Assembly (NCBI GenBank): GCA_041874755.1
Contig: CP102611.1
Span: 310,001-374,000, forward strand
Origin: Chitinibacter sp. SCUT-21
GTDB taxonomy: Bacteria > Pseudomonadota > Gammaproteobacteria > Burkholderiales > Chitinibacteraceae
Length of the DNA stretch: 64,000 nucleotides
Direction of reading: 5' to 3'
Shown: one piece after another, positions 8,925 to 18,175 of the stretch
How the letters are laid out: each line of letters opens with the position of its first letter
How positions within the stretch are numbered: position 1 is the first letter of the stretch
Notes under the pieces: generated by a model
What the model saw: only the letters and a program-made list of their open reading frames with translations
What the model was told of the DNA's origin: nothing
Database searches by the model: none
Translations under genes and position numbers: made by a program

Positions 8925-10460
8925 TTAAATCAAATTTTGTTCAGCAACGCCAATATTCAAATCGATCACCGTACCCGCCGCATTGGTCTTGGTCGACAAG
9001 GGCGATAAGCGCTTGGCCTCCAACTCATCCAAATAGGCATCGGTAATATCTCCGGTGATGTAATGACCATCGAAGCACGACGTTTCAAACTGAGTGATCT
9101 TGCCACCGCTGGCATCCGAACAAGCTTGAATCAAGGCCGACAAGTCTTGGTAGATCACACCATCAGCGCCGATTTCGGCGGCGATTTGTTCCGCGTCGCG
9201 GCCGGTTGCGATCAGCTCATTACGCGTTGGCATATCGATGCCATAAACGTGCGGGAATTTGACTGGCGGCGCAGCGGAAGCCAAGTAAACTTTCTTCGCA
9301 CCCGAATCACGCACCATCTGTACGATTTCTTTCGAAGTCGTACCACGCACGATGGAATCATCAACCAGCATCACGTTTTTGCCACGGAACTCAACCGCGA
9401 TTGGGTTCAGTTTTTGGCGCACTGATTTTTTACGGCTTGCTTGACCCGGCATAATGAAGGTACGGCCAATATAGCGATTCTTCATAAAGCCTTCGCGATA
9501 CGGCAAGCCTAGCGCATCGGCCAATTGCAAGGCCGAATCACGGCTGGTGTCGGGAATAGGAATCACCACATCGATATCGAGCGCAGGCACTTGTTTGCGC
9601 ACTTTTTCAGCCAACTGCTCGCCCATTTTTAGACGCGCTTCGTGCACCGAAATACCGTCAATCACCGTATCAGGGCGCGCAAAGTAAACGTGCTCAAAAA
9701 TACAGGGAATTAAAGTCGGATTTGGATGGCATTGCTGGCTGTAAAACTCGCCTTCAAACGTAATATATACCGCCTCACCTGGCGCGATGTCACGCACGAA
9801 TTTAAAGCCCAGCACGTCATGCACCACGGATTCACTAGCTACCGTGTATTCTTTGCCTTCTGCCGTATCATGCTCACCCAGCGATAATGGGCGAATACCA
9901 TGTGGATCACGGAACGCCACCATACCAAAGCCAGCAATAATGGCCACGACCGCATAAGCGCCTTTGACGCGACCATGCACCGCAGTGATGGCTTCAAACA
10001 CCGTCTTCGCATCCAGCTGCGGGCCGTTAACACGGCGCGACAACTCGTGGGCAAATACATTGCACAAAGCTTCGGAATCTGAATTGGTATTGATATGACG
10101 CAGGTCAGTGCGATACATATCTTCTTTGAGTTGCTTATCGTTGGTTAAATTGCCGTTATGCGCCAGCACGATACCGAACGGGCTATTTACGTAGAAAGGC
10201 TGCGCCTCAGCTAAGCTCGAAGCTGAACCAGCTGTTGGATAACGCACATGGCCAATACCCACATTACCCATCAAAGAGCGCATATTACGGGTACGGAATA
10301 CATCGCGCACCAGGCCTTGCCCTTTATGCATATGCAGCACTTGCTGCTCTGCAGTTACGATACCGGCTGCATCTTGGCCGCGGTGCTGCAGCACCAACAG
10401 ACCATCGTACAACATTTGATTAACCGGCGTTTTGGCGACCACACCTAGAATGCCACACAT
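8925..10460 (-). CDS. purF: Amidophosphoribosyltransferase
   Basis: Transfers the glutamine amide to PRPP, the first committed step of purine synthesis. The N-terminal nucleophile glutaminase domain starts MCGILGVV with catalytic Cys2 and continues with [20 protein letters not shown] and LAHNGNLTN. The C-terminal phosphoribosyltransferase domain has the PRPP-binding [14 protein letters not shown]. Length is 511 residues, typical of E. coli-type enzymes without a propeptide. cvpA lies directly upstream on the same strand, as in many proteobacteria. Confidence 0.97.
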   Translation of the reverse strand: MCGILGVVAKTPVNQMLYDGLLVLQHRGQDAAGIVTAEQQVLHMHKGQGLVRDVFRTRNMRSLMGNVGIGHVRYPTAGSASSLAEAQPFYVNSPFGIVLAHNGNLTNDKQLKEDMYRTDLRHINTNSDSEALCNVFAHELSRRVNGPQLDAKTVFEAITAVHGRVKGAYAVVAIIAGFGMVAFRDPHGIRPLSLGEHDTAEGKEYTVASESVVHDVLGFKFVRDIAPGEAVYITFEGEFYSQQCHPNPTLIPCIFEHVYFARPDTVIDGISVHEARLKMGEQLAEKVRKQVPALDIDVVIPIPDTSRDSALQLADALGLPYREGFMKNRYIGRTFIMPGQASRKKSVRQKLNPIAVEFRGKNVMLVDDSIVRGTTSKEIVQMVRDSGAKKVYLASAAPPVKFPHVYGIDMPTRNELIATGRDAEQIAAEIGADGVIYQDLSALIQACSDASGGKITQFETSCFDGHYITGDITDAYLDELEAKRLSPLSTKTNAAGTVIDLNIGVAEQNLI

Positions 10461-10487
10461 GGTTCAGACCCTATAGACTTGCAAAAA

Positions 10488-10979
10488 TTATTCAAACTTG
10501 ACGCGTGACGCCAACACAGCTGGCAGCCACGGCTTAACGATTTCAGTGCTTTGCTCAAACAACGGGCTAAACATCGCATTGCGCCAAACATCACTTTTCG
10601 GATAACTGGTTAAGCTGGCCAACATGACCAATGTCAGAACCAGTAAAAAGCCGCGCAAAGCACCAAATGCAGCCCCCAATACCCGATCAACAGGCTTTAA
10701 ACCGGTTGCGGTTATAAATTGATTGATCGTAACTCGTACAATAGCTGAGAGCAGCCAAACCACAAAAAACACCACAACAAAGGCTGCAATATAACGAACA
10801 GAATCAATTGGCAAGCTAGACTCTAACCACTTAGCCATGGCTTCAGCAAAATGAGTAGCCGCCCAAAATGATAAAACCCACGATAACAGCGCGAGTACTT
10901 CTTGCGTTAAGCCCCTCATCACCGACAGCAACATTGACAGACCTAGAATGGTCAAGACAATGTAGTCAAACTGCGTCAT
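10488..10979 (-). CDS. cvpA: CvpA family membrane protein
   Basis: Small inner-membrane protein of about 163 residues with four hydrophobic segments and the family phrases DYIVLTILGLSMLLSVMRGLTQE near the N-terminus and RVLGAAFGALRGFLL in the middle. CvpA is needed for colicin V production in E. coli and is linked to envelope homeostasis; the molecular role is unclear. The ATG at 10979 (MTQFDY) overlaps the stop of the SPOR gene (ATGA), which marks this as the coupled start rather than the longer frame. purF follows after 27 bases. Confidence 0.9.
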   Translation of the reverse strand: MTQFDYIVLTILGLSMLLSVMRGLTQEVLALLSWVLSFWAATHFAEAMAKWLESSLPIDSVRYIAAFVVVFFVVWLLSAIVRVTINQFITATGLKPVDRVLGAAFGALRGFLLVLTLVMLASLTSYPKSDVWRNAMFSPLFEQSTEIVKPWLPAVLASRVKFE

Positions 10980-11827
10980 TGGGCTGCCTTCACAACAAGC
11001 GTACCTGGCACTCCCAACGCGTCCAGTCTTTGCAACCAAGCTTTTGCTTTTGCCTCGTCACTGCCCGGGCCAATACGCACTCGGGTCAGCTCACCTTTAG
11101 CGGTAGTTACTAATTCACTCCGAGCTGGAATACCTGCATCCTTTAATTTTTTCAGTGTTTGGGCTGCTTTATTCGGATCTGCAAAGGCGCCAATCTGGAT
11201 GTAATAAATTTTATCCGACTTCTTCTCTTCAACTGATGTTTGCTCCAAACTTCCGTTGAGGATGGCTTTTGGATCACTTGTTTTAACAGGCTTGGCAGTT
11301 GGTCTGATGCTTGGCAGCGGCTTTTCAGTTGGCTTCACCACAGGCTTTGCCGTCGCTACCGGCTTGCTTGTAGGCTTAGTAGTTGGCCTTACCGTTGGGT
11401 TTGCCACAACCTGTTCAACTGGCAACGGCTCCGACTTTGCCACTGCAACAGTTTGACTAGAGGCTGCAGCAACAGCCTGTGGTGCCGTACTTTGATGCGT
11501 AATCAATTTGCCTGGCAAAGCAACTGGGGCAACACGTGAAGCCTCTGGCTCTGGCGCCACAACAGGTGCCGCCACTACCTCCGAGGCTACTGCTACTTGA
11601 GAGGCTACAGCACCCACCGCTACAGGAGCTAAACTGACGACAGACGATAATGCTGGTGCGCTAGAGATAATTTCAACAGTCTGATTTTCGAGAAGCGATT
11701 TTGGTGGCTCACCATCTAACGCAGTCCACAATACAGTTAATGCAAATACAACAAGGGCTATTGCACCGACCAAACGACGGCGCGCACGCTTTCTTAATTG
11801 CATTAGCTCTTCGCTAATATTTGCCAT
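10976..11827 (-). CDS. SPOR domain protein (DedD-like)
   Basis: Single-pass inner-membrane protein: a basic N-terminus, a transmembrane segment at about residues 20-37 (VGAIALVVFALTVLW), a long Ala/Pro/Val-rich periplasmic linker with repeated TxKP motifs, and a SPOR domain at about 205-280 (IYYIQIGAFADPNKAAQTLKKL). SPOR domains bind denuded peptidoglycan at the division septum, so a role in cell division is inferred, as for E. coli DedD. It lies between folC and cvpA, the usual position of dedD. The linker is low complexity. Confidence 0.88.
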   Translation of the reverse strand: MANISEELMQLRKRARRRLVGAIALVVFALTVLWTALDGEPPKSLLENQTVEIISSAPALSSVVSLAPVAVGAVASQVAVASEVVAAPVVAPEPEASRVAPVALPGKLITHQSTAPQAVAAASSQTVAVAKSEPLPVEQVVANPTVRPTTKPTSKPVATAKPVVKPTEKPLPSIRPTAKPVKTSDPKAILNGSLEQTSVEEKKSDKIYYIQIGAFADPNKAAQTLKKLKDAGIPARSELVTTAKGELTRVRIGPGSDEAKAKAWLQRLDALGVPGTLVVKAAQ

Positions 11828-11832
11828 AGGTT

Positions 11833-13125
11833 TTATTGTCCACGTGCCTGCATTACTTCAGCCACGGTAAAGAATGAGCCAAAGACCAAGATTCTATCAG
11901 CTTCGTTCGCACCCTCACAGGCTGCGGCGTAGGCTTTTTCGACCGAATCATACTGAAAAACCTTAGCACGCGGTGTTTGTGCCAAAACTATTTCAGACAA
12001 AACGGTTGGATTAGCAGCGCGGGGCAACTTGGGCGCAGCCAAATGCCATACGTCGATGCGGTCAGCCACGAATTTTATGACGCCTTCAATGTCCTTATCC
12101 TGCATCATCCCCAATACGGCATGTGTCACCGGATGAAAGCCCATATTATCGAGTGAGGCACGAAATACTGCAGCTGCATGGGGGTTATGCGCCACATCAA
12201 GCACCACTACTGGTCTACCGGGCAATACCTGGAAACGTGCCGGCCATTCCACTTCAAGCAAACCACGTTTAATGTCGCCTAGCGTAACTGGCAACTGCTC
12301 TTTCACCGCTTCAAGCAATCCCACAGCCAAAGCGGCATTTGCCATTTGATATTTGCCGCGCAAAGCCGGAATCGGCAAGGCGTTTTTACGTACGCCAGCC
12401 TTATGCCACCACACCCACTGTTGCCCTTCTGCCTGCATTTCAAAGCCAAAGTCCTGGCCTATTAATTGCAGATTTGCGCCAATTTGCTGCGCAGTATCAA
12501 TCAGCGTTTGAGGCGGCCGTGGGTCGGCGCACAAAGCGGGTTTACCCGCGCGATAGACGCCTGCTTTTTCAACCGCAATCGCTTCGCGTGTATCACCCAA
12601 ATAAGCTTGGTGATCAATACCGATCGTGACGACAGCCGAGGCTGTCGGCTCAAATATATTGACCGCATCTAAGCGGCCACCGAGCCCCACTTCGAGCACC
12701 ATCACATCCACATGCTGCGCCATAAACTGATGAACCGCAGCCAAAGTGCCAAATTCAAAATAGCTAAGCGAAATATCGCCGCGCACAGCTTCGATCGCCT
12801 CAAAGCTGGCGACAATTGCATCGTCCGCAACGGGGCTGCCATTAATGGCAATCCGCTCGTTGTAATGCAGTAAATGCGGCGAGGTGTATGTACCTACTTT
12901 GTAGCCAGCCAGTGAGAGTATTCGCGTCAACATCGCGCACACAGAGCCTTTGCCGTTGGTACCCGCCACCGTAATCACGGGACAAGTCGGAAAAAGCGCC
13001 ATCCGTTCTTGCACTGTTTTGACGCGACCTAAACCCATATCGATGGCGATAGGATGCAGGTTTTCCAAGTAACTAAGCCACTGGGCTAAGTCTTTTTGCT
13101 CACCAGCTACTACAAAATCAGCCAT
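11833..13125 (-). CDS. folC: Bifunctional dihydrofolate synthase / folylpolyglutamate synthase
   Basis: Adds L-glutamate to dihydropteroate and extends the polyglutamate tail of folates. It is a Mur-ligase-type enzyme with the P-loop ITVAGTNGKGSVCAML, then YTSPHLLHYNERI, VLEVGLGGRLDAVN and the C-terminal VVLDVAHNPHAA. Length is 430 residues, as expected. The ATG abuts the accD stop with one shared base, so translation is probably coupled; accD-folC is a conserved gene pair. Confidence 0.95.
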   Translation of the reverse strand: MADFVVAGEQKDLAQWLSYLENLHPIAIDMGLGRVKTVQERMALFPTCPVITVAGTNGKGSVCAMLTRILSLAGYKVGTYTSPHLLHYNERIAINGSPVADDAIVASFEAIEAVRGDISLSYFEFGTLAAVHQFMAQHVDVMVLEVGLGGRLDAVNIFEPTASAVVTIGIDHQAYLGDTREAIAVEKAGVYRAGKPALCADPRPPQTLIDTAQQIGANLQLIGQDFGFEMQAEGQQWVWWHKAGVRKNALPIPALRGKYQMANAALAVGLLEAVKEQLPVTLGDIKRGLLEVEWPARFQVLPGRPVVVLDVAHNPHAAAVFRASLDNMGFHPVTHAVLGMMQDKDIEGVIKFVADRIDVWHLAAPKLPRAANPTVLSEIVLAQTPRAKVFQYDSVEKAYAAACEGANEADRILVFGSFFTVAEVMQARGQ

Positions 13126-13991
13126 TAATTTACCGCAGATTGATTATTTAACAGTGTCAGCACGTCAGCCAAACGCTGGCGCAATTCGCGGCGGTCAACG
13201 ATCATGTCGATCGCGCCTTTTTCCAGCAAAAACTCCGAACGCTGGAAACCTTCAGGCAGCGTTTCACGTACCGTTTGCTCAATCACGCGTGGACCAGCAA
13301 AGCCAATCAAAGCGCCAGGCTCAGCCATCACCACATCACCCAAAAAGGCAAACGATGCTGACACGCCGCCCATGGTTGGGTCGGTTAGTAAGGAGATGAA
13401 TGGCAGTTTTTTATCGGCCAACTTGGTCAAAATCGCATTAGTTTTGGCCATTTGCATCAAAGAATTAAGGCCTTCCATCATCCGGGCGCCACCCGAAGCT
13501 GAGACGCAAATGAATGGCAAATCGTTCTCGATCGCCACTTTAACGCCACGCACAAAGCGCTCGCCAACGACCGAACCCATCGAGCCGCCGATGAATTTAT
13601 ATTCAAATGCTGCCACCACCACCGGCACCGACAAAATGCTACCTTGCATCACGACCATGGCATCGTCTTCACCCGTTGCAGCGGCAGAAGCGGTCAATTG
13701 ATCGCTGTAACGCTTATTGGCCTTGAACTTGAGGATGTCGACTGGTTTTACTTCAGAACCGATTTCGTAGCGACCTTCAACGTCCAGCAATTGATTCAAG
13801 CGCGCACGCGCTGGTACGGCATTATGGAAGCCGCATTTAGGGCAAACTTCGAGATTATTTTCCAAATCTGAACGATACAGCACCGCGCTACACGCCGAGC
13901 ACTTACTCCACAAGCCTTCCGGCACAGCAGATGCACCTGGATTGCTGCGGCTTTTAATTTTTGGGGGTAGTAATTTTTGTAACCAACTCAT
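13125..13991 (-). CDS. accD: Acetyl-CoA carboxylase carboxyltransferase subunit beta
   Basis: Beta subunit of the carboxyltransferase that makes malonyl-CoA for fatty acid synthesis, acting with AccA. The four-cysteine zinc ribbon is at about residues 29-52 (CSACSAVLY and CPKCGFHN). The crotonase-like core follows with [25 protein letters not shown] and [23 protein letters not shown]. Length is 288 residues. It lies downstream of trpA, a common betaproteobacterial arrangement. Confidence 0.96.
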   Translation of the reverse strand: MSWLQKLLPPKIKSRSNPGASAVPEGLWSKCSACSAVLYRSDLENNLEVCPKCGFHNAVPARARLNQLLDVEGRYEIGSEVKPVDILKFKANKRYSDQLTASAAATGEDDAMVVMQGSILSVPVVVAAFEYKFIGGSMGSVVGERFVRGVKVAIENDLPFICVSASGGARMMEGLNSLMQMAKTNAILTKLADKKLPFISLLTDPTMGGVSASFAFLGDVVMAEPGALIGFAGPRVIEQTVRETLPEGFQRSEFLLEKGAIDMIVDRRELRQRLADVLTLLNNQSAVN

Positions 13992-14041
13992 TTATTTCTC
14001 CTCTGCCCATACGCGCTGGGCATTGATTCTTTCGCCAAGCA

Positions 14042-14845
14042 TTAAGCTCGGGCACTATCCATCGCAGCGCGTACACCAGACAGAAAATCGGTTAGGCGTT
14101 CAGCCAAACCTTGTTCACCTTGTTCAACTTCTTGCACCAAACGCGAGCCAATCACCACAGCATCGGCAATTTTGGCCACGTTTTGCGCGGACGCAGCATC
14201 ACGAATTCCGAAGCCTACGCCAATAGGGATATTCAGATACTGTTTCAAAAATTCGAGTTTGTTTGCTACATCAGCCACATCGAGGTTAGCCGAACCAGTC
14301 ACGCCTTTGAGCGATACGTAATACACATAACCGCTCGCTAAGCGCGCCACTTCTTTAACGCGCGATTCGGGTGTAGTTGGCGCCAACAAGAAAATCGGAT
14401 CCAAACCATGACGCTTAAACACCGTTACCGATTCTTCCGCTTCTTCAGGTGGCATATCGACAGTGAGAACACCATCAACCCCCGCAGCAACAGCGGCAGA
14501 AGCAAAAGCTTCATAACCCATCGCCTCGACAGGATTGGCATAACCCATCAACACCACTGGCGTTGCGGTATTGCTTTCACGGAATTTGGCCACCAAGGCC
14601 AACACATCGCGCAACGATACTTTATGCGCTAAAGCACGCTCGGAAGCACGCTGAATTACCGGGCCATCAGCCATTGGGTCAGAAAAAGGCACGCCCAATT
14701 CTAAAATATCCGCACCGCCATCAACCAAGGCATGCATCAGCGATACCGTGCATGCTGGGTTTGGATCACCGGCGGTAATAAAAGGAATCAAGGCAGAACG
14801 ATTTTGCGCCTTGAGGTTTTGCATAACCAATTCAATACGTGACAT
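14042..14845 (-). CDS. trpA: Tryptophan synthase alpha subunit
   Basis: Cleaves indole-3-glycerol phosphate to indole and glyceraldehyde 3-phosphate, passing indole to TrpB. The catalytic Glu and Asp lie in [22 protein letters not shown], and [11 protein letters not shown] and [13 protein letters not shown] are the phosphate-binding loops. Length is 267 residues. It follows trpB after 61 bases; that gap holds a 45-bp element whose ATACCC end touches the trpA start codon, so no normal Shine-Dalgarno sequence is present there. Confidence 0.96.
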   Translation of the reverse strand: MSRIELVMQNLKAQNRSALIPFITAGDPNPACTVSLMHALVDGGADILELGVPFSDPMADGPVIQRASERALAHKVSLRDVLALVAKFRESNTATPVVLMGYANPVEAMGYEAFASAAVAAGVDGVLTVDMPPEEAEESVTVFKRHGLDPIFLLAPTTPESRVKEVARLASGYVYYVSLKGVTGSANLDVADVANKLEFLKQYLNIPIGVGFGIRDAASAQNVAKIADAVVIGSRLVQEVEQGEQGLAERLTDFLSGVRAAMDSARA

Positions 14846-14848
14846 AGG

Positions 14849-14893
14849 GTATATCTACCAAAGCAATACTGAGATTGACCTGGAGGCAAATAC
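14849..14893 (-). repeat. 45-bp GTAT-N37-ATACCC element, copy 4 (trpB-trpA gap)
   Basis: On the minus strand GTAT begins after CCTGGGG and ATACCC ends directly at the trpA ATG. The element fills most of the 61-base gap between trpB and trpA. Both ends carry outward CCC here. Confidence 0.6.
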
Positions 14894-14906
14894 CCCCAGG
14901 ACACAT

Positions 14907-16112
14907 TTAGAGTTGAATGCCGAGTTTTTTCGCGATCGTCGGAATATCTTTATCACCACGGCCTGACAGATTCACCAGCAGCACTTGATCTGGGCTCATT
15001 GTGGCGGCCATTTTTGACGCTTGCGCGAGGGCGTGGCTTGATTCGAGCGCAGGGATAATGCCTTCGTATTTGCACAAGTCATGAAAGCCTTGCATCGCTT
15101 CATCGTCATTAATTGCGACATACTCAGCGCGGCCAATATCTTTCAAGTAGCTGTGCTCTGGACCAACGCCAGGATAGTCCAAGCCGGCAGAAATCGAGTG
15201 CGTATCGGAAATTTGGCCATTTTCATCGTGCATCAAGTAAGAGCGCTGACCGTGCAGCACGCCCGCTTTGGCATTCGACGTTAACGGCGCAGCATGGCGA
15301 CCAGTTTCCACCCCATCACCACCCGCTTCAACGCCAATCAATCGCACGCCAGGTACTTCGATATATGGATGGAAAATGCCAATCGCGTTCGAGCCGCCAC
15401 CAACACAGGCAATCACCGCATCCGGCTGGCGACCGAGCATTTCTTGCATTTGAACTTTGCACTCTTCACCAATCACAACTTGGAAATCGCGCACCAATTG
15501 TGGGTATGGGTGAGGACCAGCTGCTGTGCCGATGATGTAGTAAGTTGAGTCGACATTAGTTACCCAATCACGCATCGCCTCGTTCATCGCATCTTTTAGC
15601 GTGCGAGTGCCCGACTCAACCGCCACAACTTTGGCGCCGAGCAACTTCATCCGAAACACGTTTGGTGCTTGACGCGCAACGTCTTCGGCCCCCATGTACA
15701 CCACACATTCCATGCCATAGCGAGCAGCCACCGTTGCCGATGCTACACCATGCTGACCAGCGCCAGTCTCAGCAATCACGCGTTTTTTACCCATGCGGCG
15801 CGCCAATAGGGCTTGGCCGATGGTGTTATTCACTTTATGTGCGCCAGTGTGATTTAAGTCTTCGCGTTTTAGATAAATTTGCGCGCCACCGATGGCTTTC
15901 GACCAGCGCTCAGCATGGTAAATCGGGCTTGGACGGCCGACATAATGTTTTAGATCGTGGCGATACTCAGCCATAAATGCGGGGTCTTTGATGGCAGCCT
16001 CAAATTCGTGCTTGAGTTCTTCCAAAGCAGGAATCAAAGTTTCAGCGACATAAATGCCGCCATGCTGACCAAAATGCCCACGAGGATCCGGTTGCTGATA
16101 TTTATCGTTCAT
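14907..16112 (-). CDS. trpB: Tryptophan synthase beta subunit
   Basis: PLP enzyme that joins indole and serine to make tryptophan. [14 protein letters not shown] opens the protein; the PLP lysine lies in [34 protein letters not shown] and the phosphate-binding [12 protein letters not shown] follow, and [10 protein letters not shown] closes. Length is 401 residues. trpF lies 2 bases upstream and trpA follows, so the three genes form a trpFBA operon that continues into accD. Confidence 0.97.
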   Translation of the reverse strand: MNDKYQQPDPRGHFGQHGGIYVAETLIPALEELKHEFEAAIKDPAFMAEYRHDLKHYVGRPSPIYHAERWSKAIGGAQIYLKREDLNHTGAHKVNNTIGQALLARRMGKKRVIAETGAGQHGVASATVAARYGMECVVYMGAEDVARQAPNVFRMKLLGAKVVAVESGTRTLKDAMNEAMRDWVTNVDSTYYIIGTAAGPHPYPQLVRDFQVVIGEECKVQMQEMLGRQPDAVIACVGGGSNAIGIFHPYIEVPGVRLIGVEAGGDGVETGRHAAPLTSNAKAGVLHGQRSYLMHDENGQISDTHSISAGLDYPGVGPEHSYLKDIGRAEYVAINDDEAMQGFHDLCKYEGIIPALESSHALAQASKMAATMSPDQVLLVNLSGRGDKDIPTIAKKLGIQL

Positions 16113-16114
16113 CT

Positions 16115-16744
16115 TTATCTCACACTATGTACGGCATTAATAAATGCTTGAACCCGCTGTAAATCTTTAACGCCCTTACTGCTTTCTACGCCGCTAGATA
16201 CATCAACAGCCCATGGTTTCACCAAACGGACCGCGTCAGCGACATTCTCAGCATGCAAACCACCCGACAAAATCAGCGGCAGAGGTAGCTGCGCTGGCAG
16301 CAATCGCCAGTCAAAAGCTTCGCCCGTTCCACCAGGCACGCCATCAACCCAAGCATCAACTAAAATACCGCGACACAAAGGGTGCTGGTAGCGTTGCGCG
16401 TATTCTACCAAATTTATGTCAGGTTTAACCCGAATTGCTTTGATAAAAGGACGGCCAAATTGCGTGCAGTCTTCCAGCGATTCATCACCATGAAATTGCA
16501 GCAGGTCAATAACGGCAGAATCAAGCACAGAGCGAACAAATTCACGCTCAGCATTCACAAACAAAGCCACCGAAGTCACAAAAGCTGGCAACTGGCGGGT
16601 TAATTGCGCAGCAACTTCGATAGAAACATTGCGCGGGCTGGGCGGATAAAAAACAAAACCTATGGCATCGGCGCCATAGGCTATTGTTTGCATCACAGTT
16701 GCTCGATCGCGCAAACCACACACTTTTATTTTTGGAGCTGGCAT
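16115..16744 (-). CDS. trpF: Phosphoribosylanthranilate isomerase
   Basis: Isomerises phosphoribosylanthranilate in tryptophan synthesis. [11 protein letters not shown] near the N-terminus holds the catalytic Cys, [10 protein letters not shown] and LLQFHGDES follow, and [14 protein letters not shown] with [15 protein letters not shown] binds phosphate. Length is 209 residues. truA ends 7 bases upstream, and trpB begins 2 bases downstream, consistent with the usual truA-trpF-trpB-trpA transcript. Confidence 0.95.
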   Translation of the reverse strand: MPAPKIKVCGLRDRATVMQTIAYGADAIGFVFYPPSPRNVSIEVAAQLTRQLPAFVTSVALFVNAEREFVRSVLDSAVIDLLQFHGDESLEDCTQFGRPFIKAIRVKPDINLVEYAQRYQHPLCRGILVDAWVDGVPGGTGEAFDWRLLPAQLPLPLILSGGLHAENVADAVRLVKPWAVDVSSGVESSKGVKDLQRVQAFINAVHSVR

Positions 16745-16751
16745 TAAAACC

Positions 16752-17543
16752 TCAAATTAAACCAAATCTTTGCGTCGGCTCGGTCGCGAGCGCGTACTTT
16801 TCAGGGTAACTTACGCCGGTCAGATAAAGCCCATCAGGCATAAATGTTGGCGGCGCAACACTGCGATTTTGCTGCGCTATCAGCCACGTCATCCAATCGG
16901 GAGACTCGTTACCTTTGCCAATATGCAATAAAGCACCCATGATATTACGCACCATATGATGCAAAAAGGCCGTCGCACTAAAATCAAAATAAATCAGATC
17001 ACCTTGACATCCGATCTCAATTTTTAAAATCTGTTTTACTGGTGATAAGGCCTGACACTCTGCGGCGCGAAAACTACTAAAATCATGCTCGCCCAATAAA
17101 TGACGGCTAGCAGCTTCAATCTTTACAAGATCCAACGAGTTATGAATCCAACCTACCTGTCCCGCCAATAAGCTAGGTCTAATCGGATGCTGCAGCAACA
17201 AATAACGATAATGGCGCGCTGTTGCAACAAAACGCGAATGAAAGTCATTCGGCACTTCTTGCGCCCACAACACCGCCACACCCGGCGGCAAAAAACTATT
17301 AACCCCGCGCACCCATGCCGTAATCGGGCGATTTACCTCAGTATCAAAATGAACAATCTGTCGCGTTGCGTGCACGCCCGCATCAGTACGCCCAGCCGCA
17401 TGCACGCGCACAGCGTGGCCGGCCATTTGGGAAACAGCACGCTCCATTTCGCCCTGCACTGTCAAGGCATTGGGCTGTATCTGCCAGCCTTTAAATGGGC
17501 GACCATCATATTCAACCGCAAGAGCGTAGCGTTTTAATTCCAA
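16752..17543 (-). CDS. truA: tRNA pseudouridine synthase A (positions 38-40)
   Basis: Converts uridines 38-40 of the tRNA anticodon arm to pseudouridine. The catalytic Asp is in HAAGRTDAGVHATRQIVHF, preceded by LAVEYDGRPFKGWQIQP, with HHMVRNIMGALLHIG near the end. I place the start at the TTG of 17543, which overlaps the last codons of the upstream membrane-protein gene and has GGGAAAGAA just upstream; a TTG at 17564 is also possible. No ATG fits. Length is about 263 residues. Confidence 0.92.
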   Translation of the reverse strand: MELKRYALAVEYDGRPFKGWQIQPNALTVQGEMERAVSQMAGHAVRVHAAGRTDAGVHATRQIVHFDTEVNRPITAWVRGVNSFLPPGVAVLWAQEVPNDFHSRFVATARHYRYLLLQHPIRPSLLAGQVGWIHNSLDLVKIEAASRHLLGEHDFSSFRAAECQALSPVKQILKIEIGCQGDLIYFDFSATAFLHHMVRNIMGALLHIGKGNESPDWMTWLIAQQNRSVAPPTFMPDGLYLTGVSYPEKYALATEPTQRFGLI

Positions 17544-18169
17544 AACAGTTCTTTCCCAAACCAAGCCGTTAGCAAGATTAATACTACTTGAAGCAACAAT
17601 ACAATCAGCTGCACCACCCGCAAACGCACCAACTCAACCCCCAAGGGCACAGAAGATGCCACCAAAGGGCTCATCAAAGCTTGTAGCAACTGCGAAAATG
17701 AGTGCTTTTGCTCCAGCAAGGACTCGGCATCATCCATAGTTAGAGACAAACGCATTGCCGCTCGCTCTGGATTTAACCCCAAAAGCCTAAACGGCTGCAG
17801 CATATAGTACAAAGCCGAGACTATAGCTTGCTTATCCAAAAACGTCAGCATGATTTGCAAGCTTGCAGCAACAATCGACAAGCGCAAAACCTGCGCAAGA
17901 CCCAATTCAACGCCGTTTTCGGTTGGAGAAAACCAATATGGGAGCAAATACAAGCCCGGTGTTGTCCAGGAATAAATGATAAAAACAGCCAGCAATAGCC
18001 ATTTCATTCTCGGCAGGCTTTTCAGCAAACGCTGCCGAGCAAAAAAATAAGCCAACACAAACACCAACAGCCAAACAACAAAAAGCAAATGGCGCTCAAG
18101 CCATGGCAAACTGCTTAGTAGCCACAACCAGAGCGCCAAAAAATTGACTGCGTGAAACTTAAAAGACAA
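17534..18169 (-). CDS. EcfT/CbiQ-like membrane protein
   Basis: A protein of 211 residues with about five hydrophobic segments. The middle, LYYMLQPFRLLGLNPERAAMRLSLTMDD, resembles the coupling region of energy-coupling-factor transporter T components (CbiQ family), where a helix pair contacts the ATPases. No ATPase or substrate-binding (S) component is encoded nearby, so it would have to work with proteins encoded elsewhere or has another role. It lies between fimV (6-base gap) and truA (10-base overlap). Assignment is by motif resemblance only. Confidence 0.55.
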   Translation of the reverse strand: MSFKFHAVNFLALWLWLLSSLPWLERHLLFVVWLLVFVLAYFFARQRLLKSLPRMKWLLLAVFIIYSWTTPGLYLLPYWFSPTENGVELGLAQVLRLSIVAASLQIMLTFLDKQAIVSALYYMLQPFRLLGLNPERAAMRLSLTMDDAESLLEQKHSFSQLLQALMSPLVASSVPLGVELVRLRVVQLIVLLLQVVLILLTAWFGKELFWN

Positions 18170-18175
18170 ATTAAA

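Noticed and set aside
11240..11539. Trp/Arg-rich plus-strand frame
   Set aside because: Complement of the Pro/Ala-rich linker of the SPOR protein.
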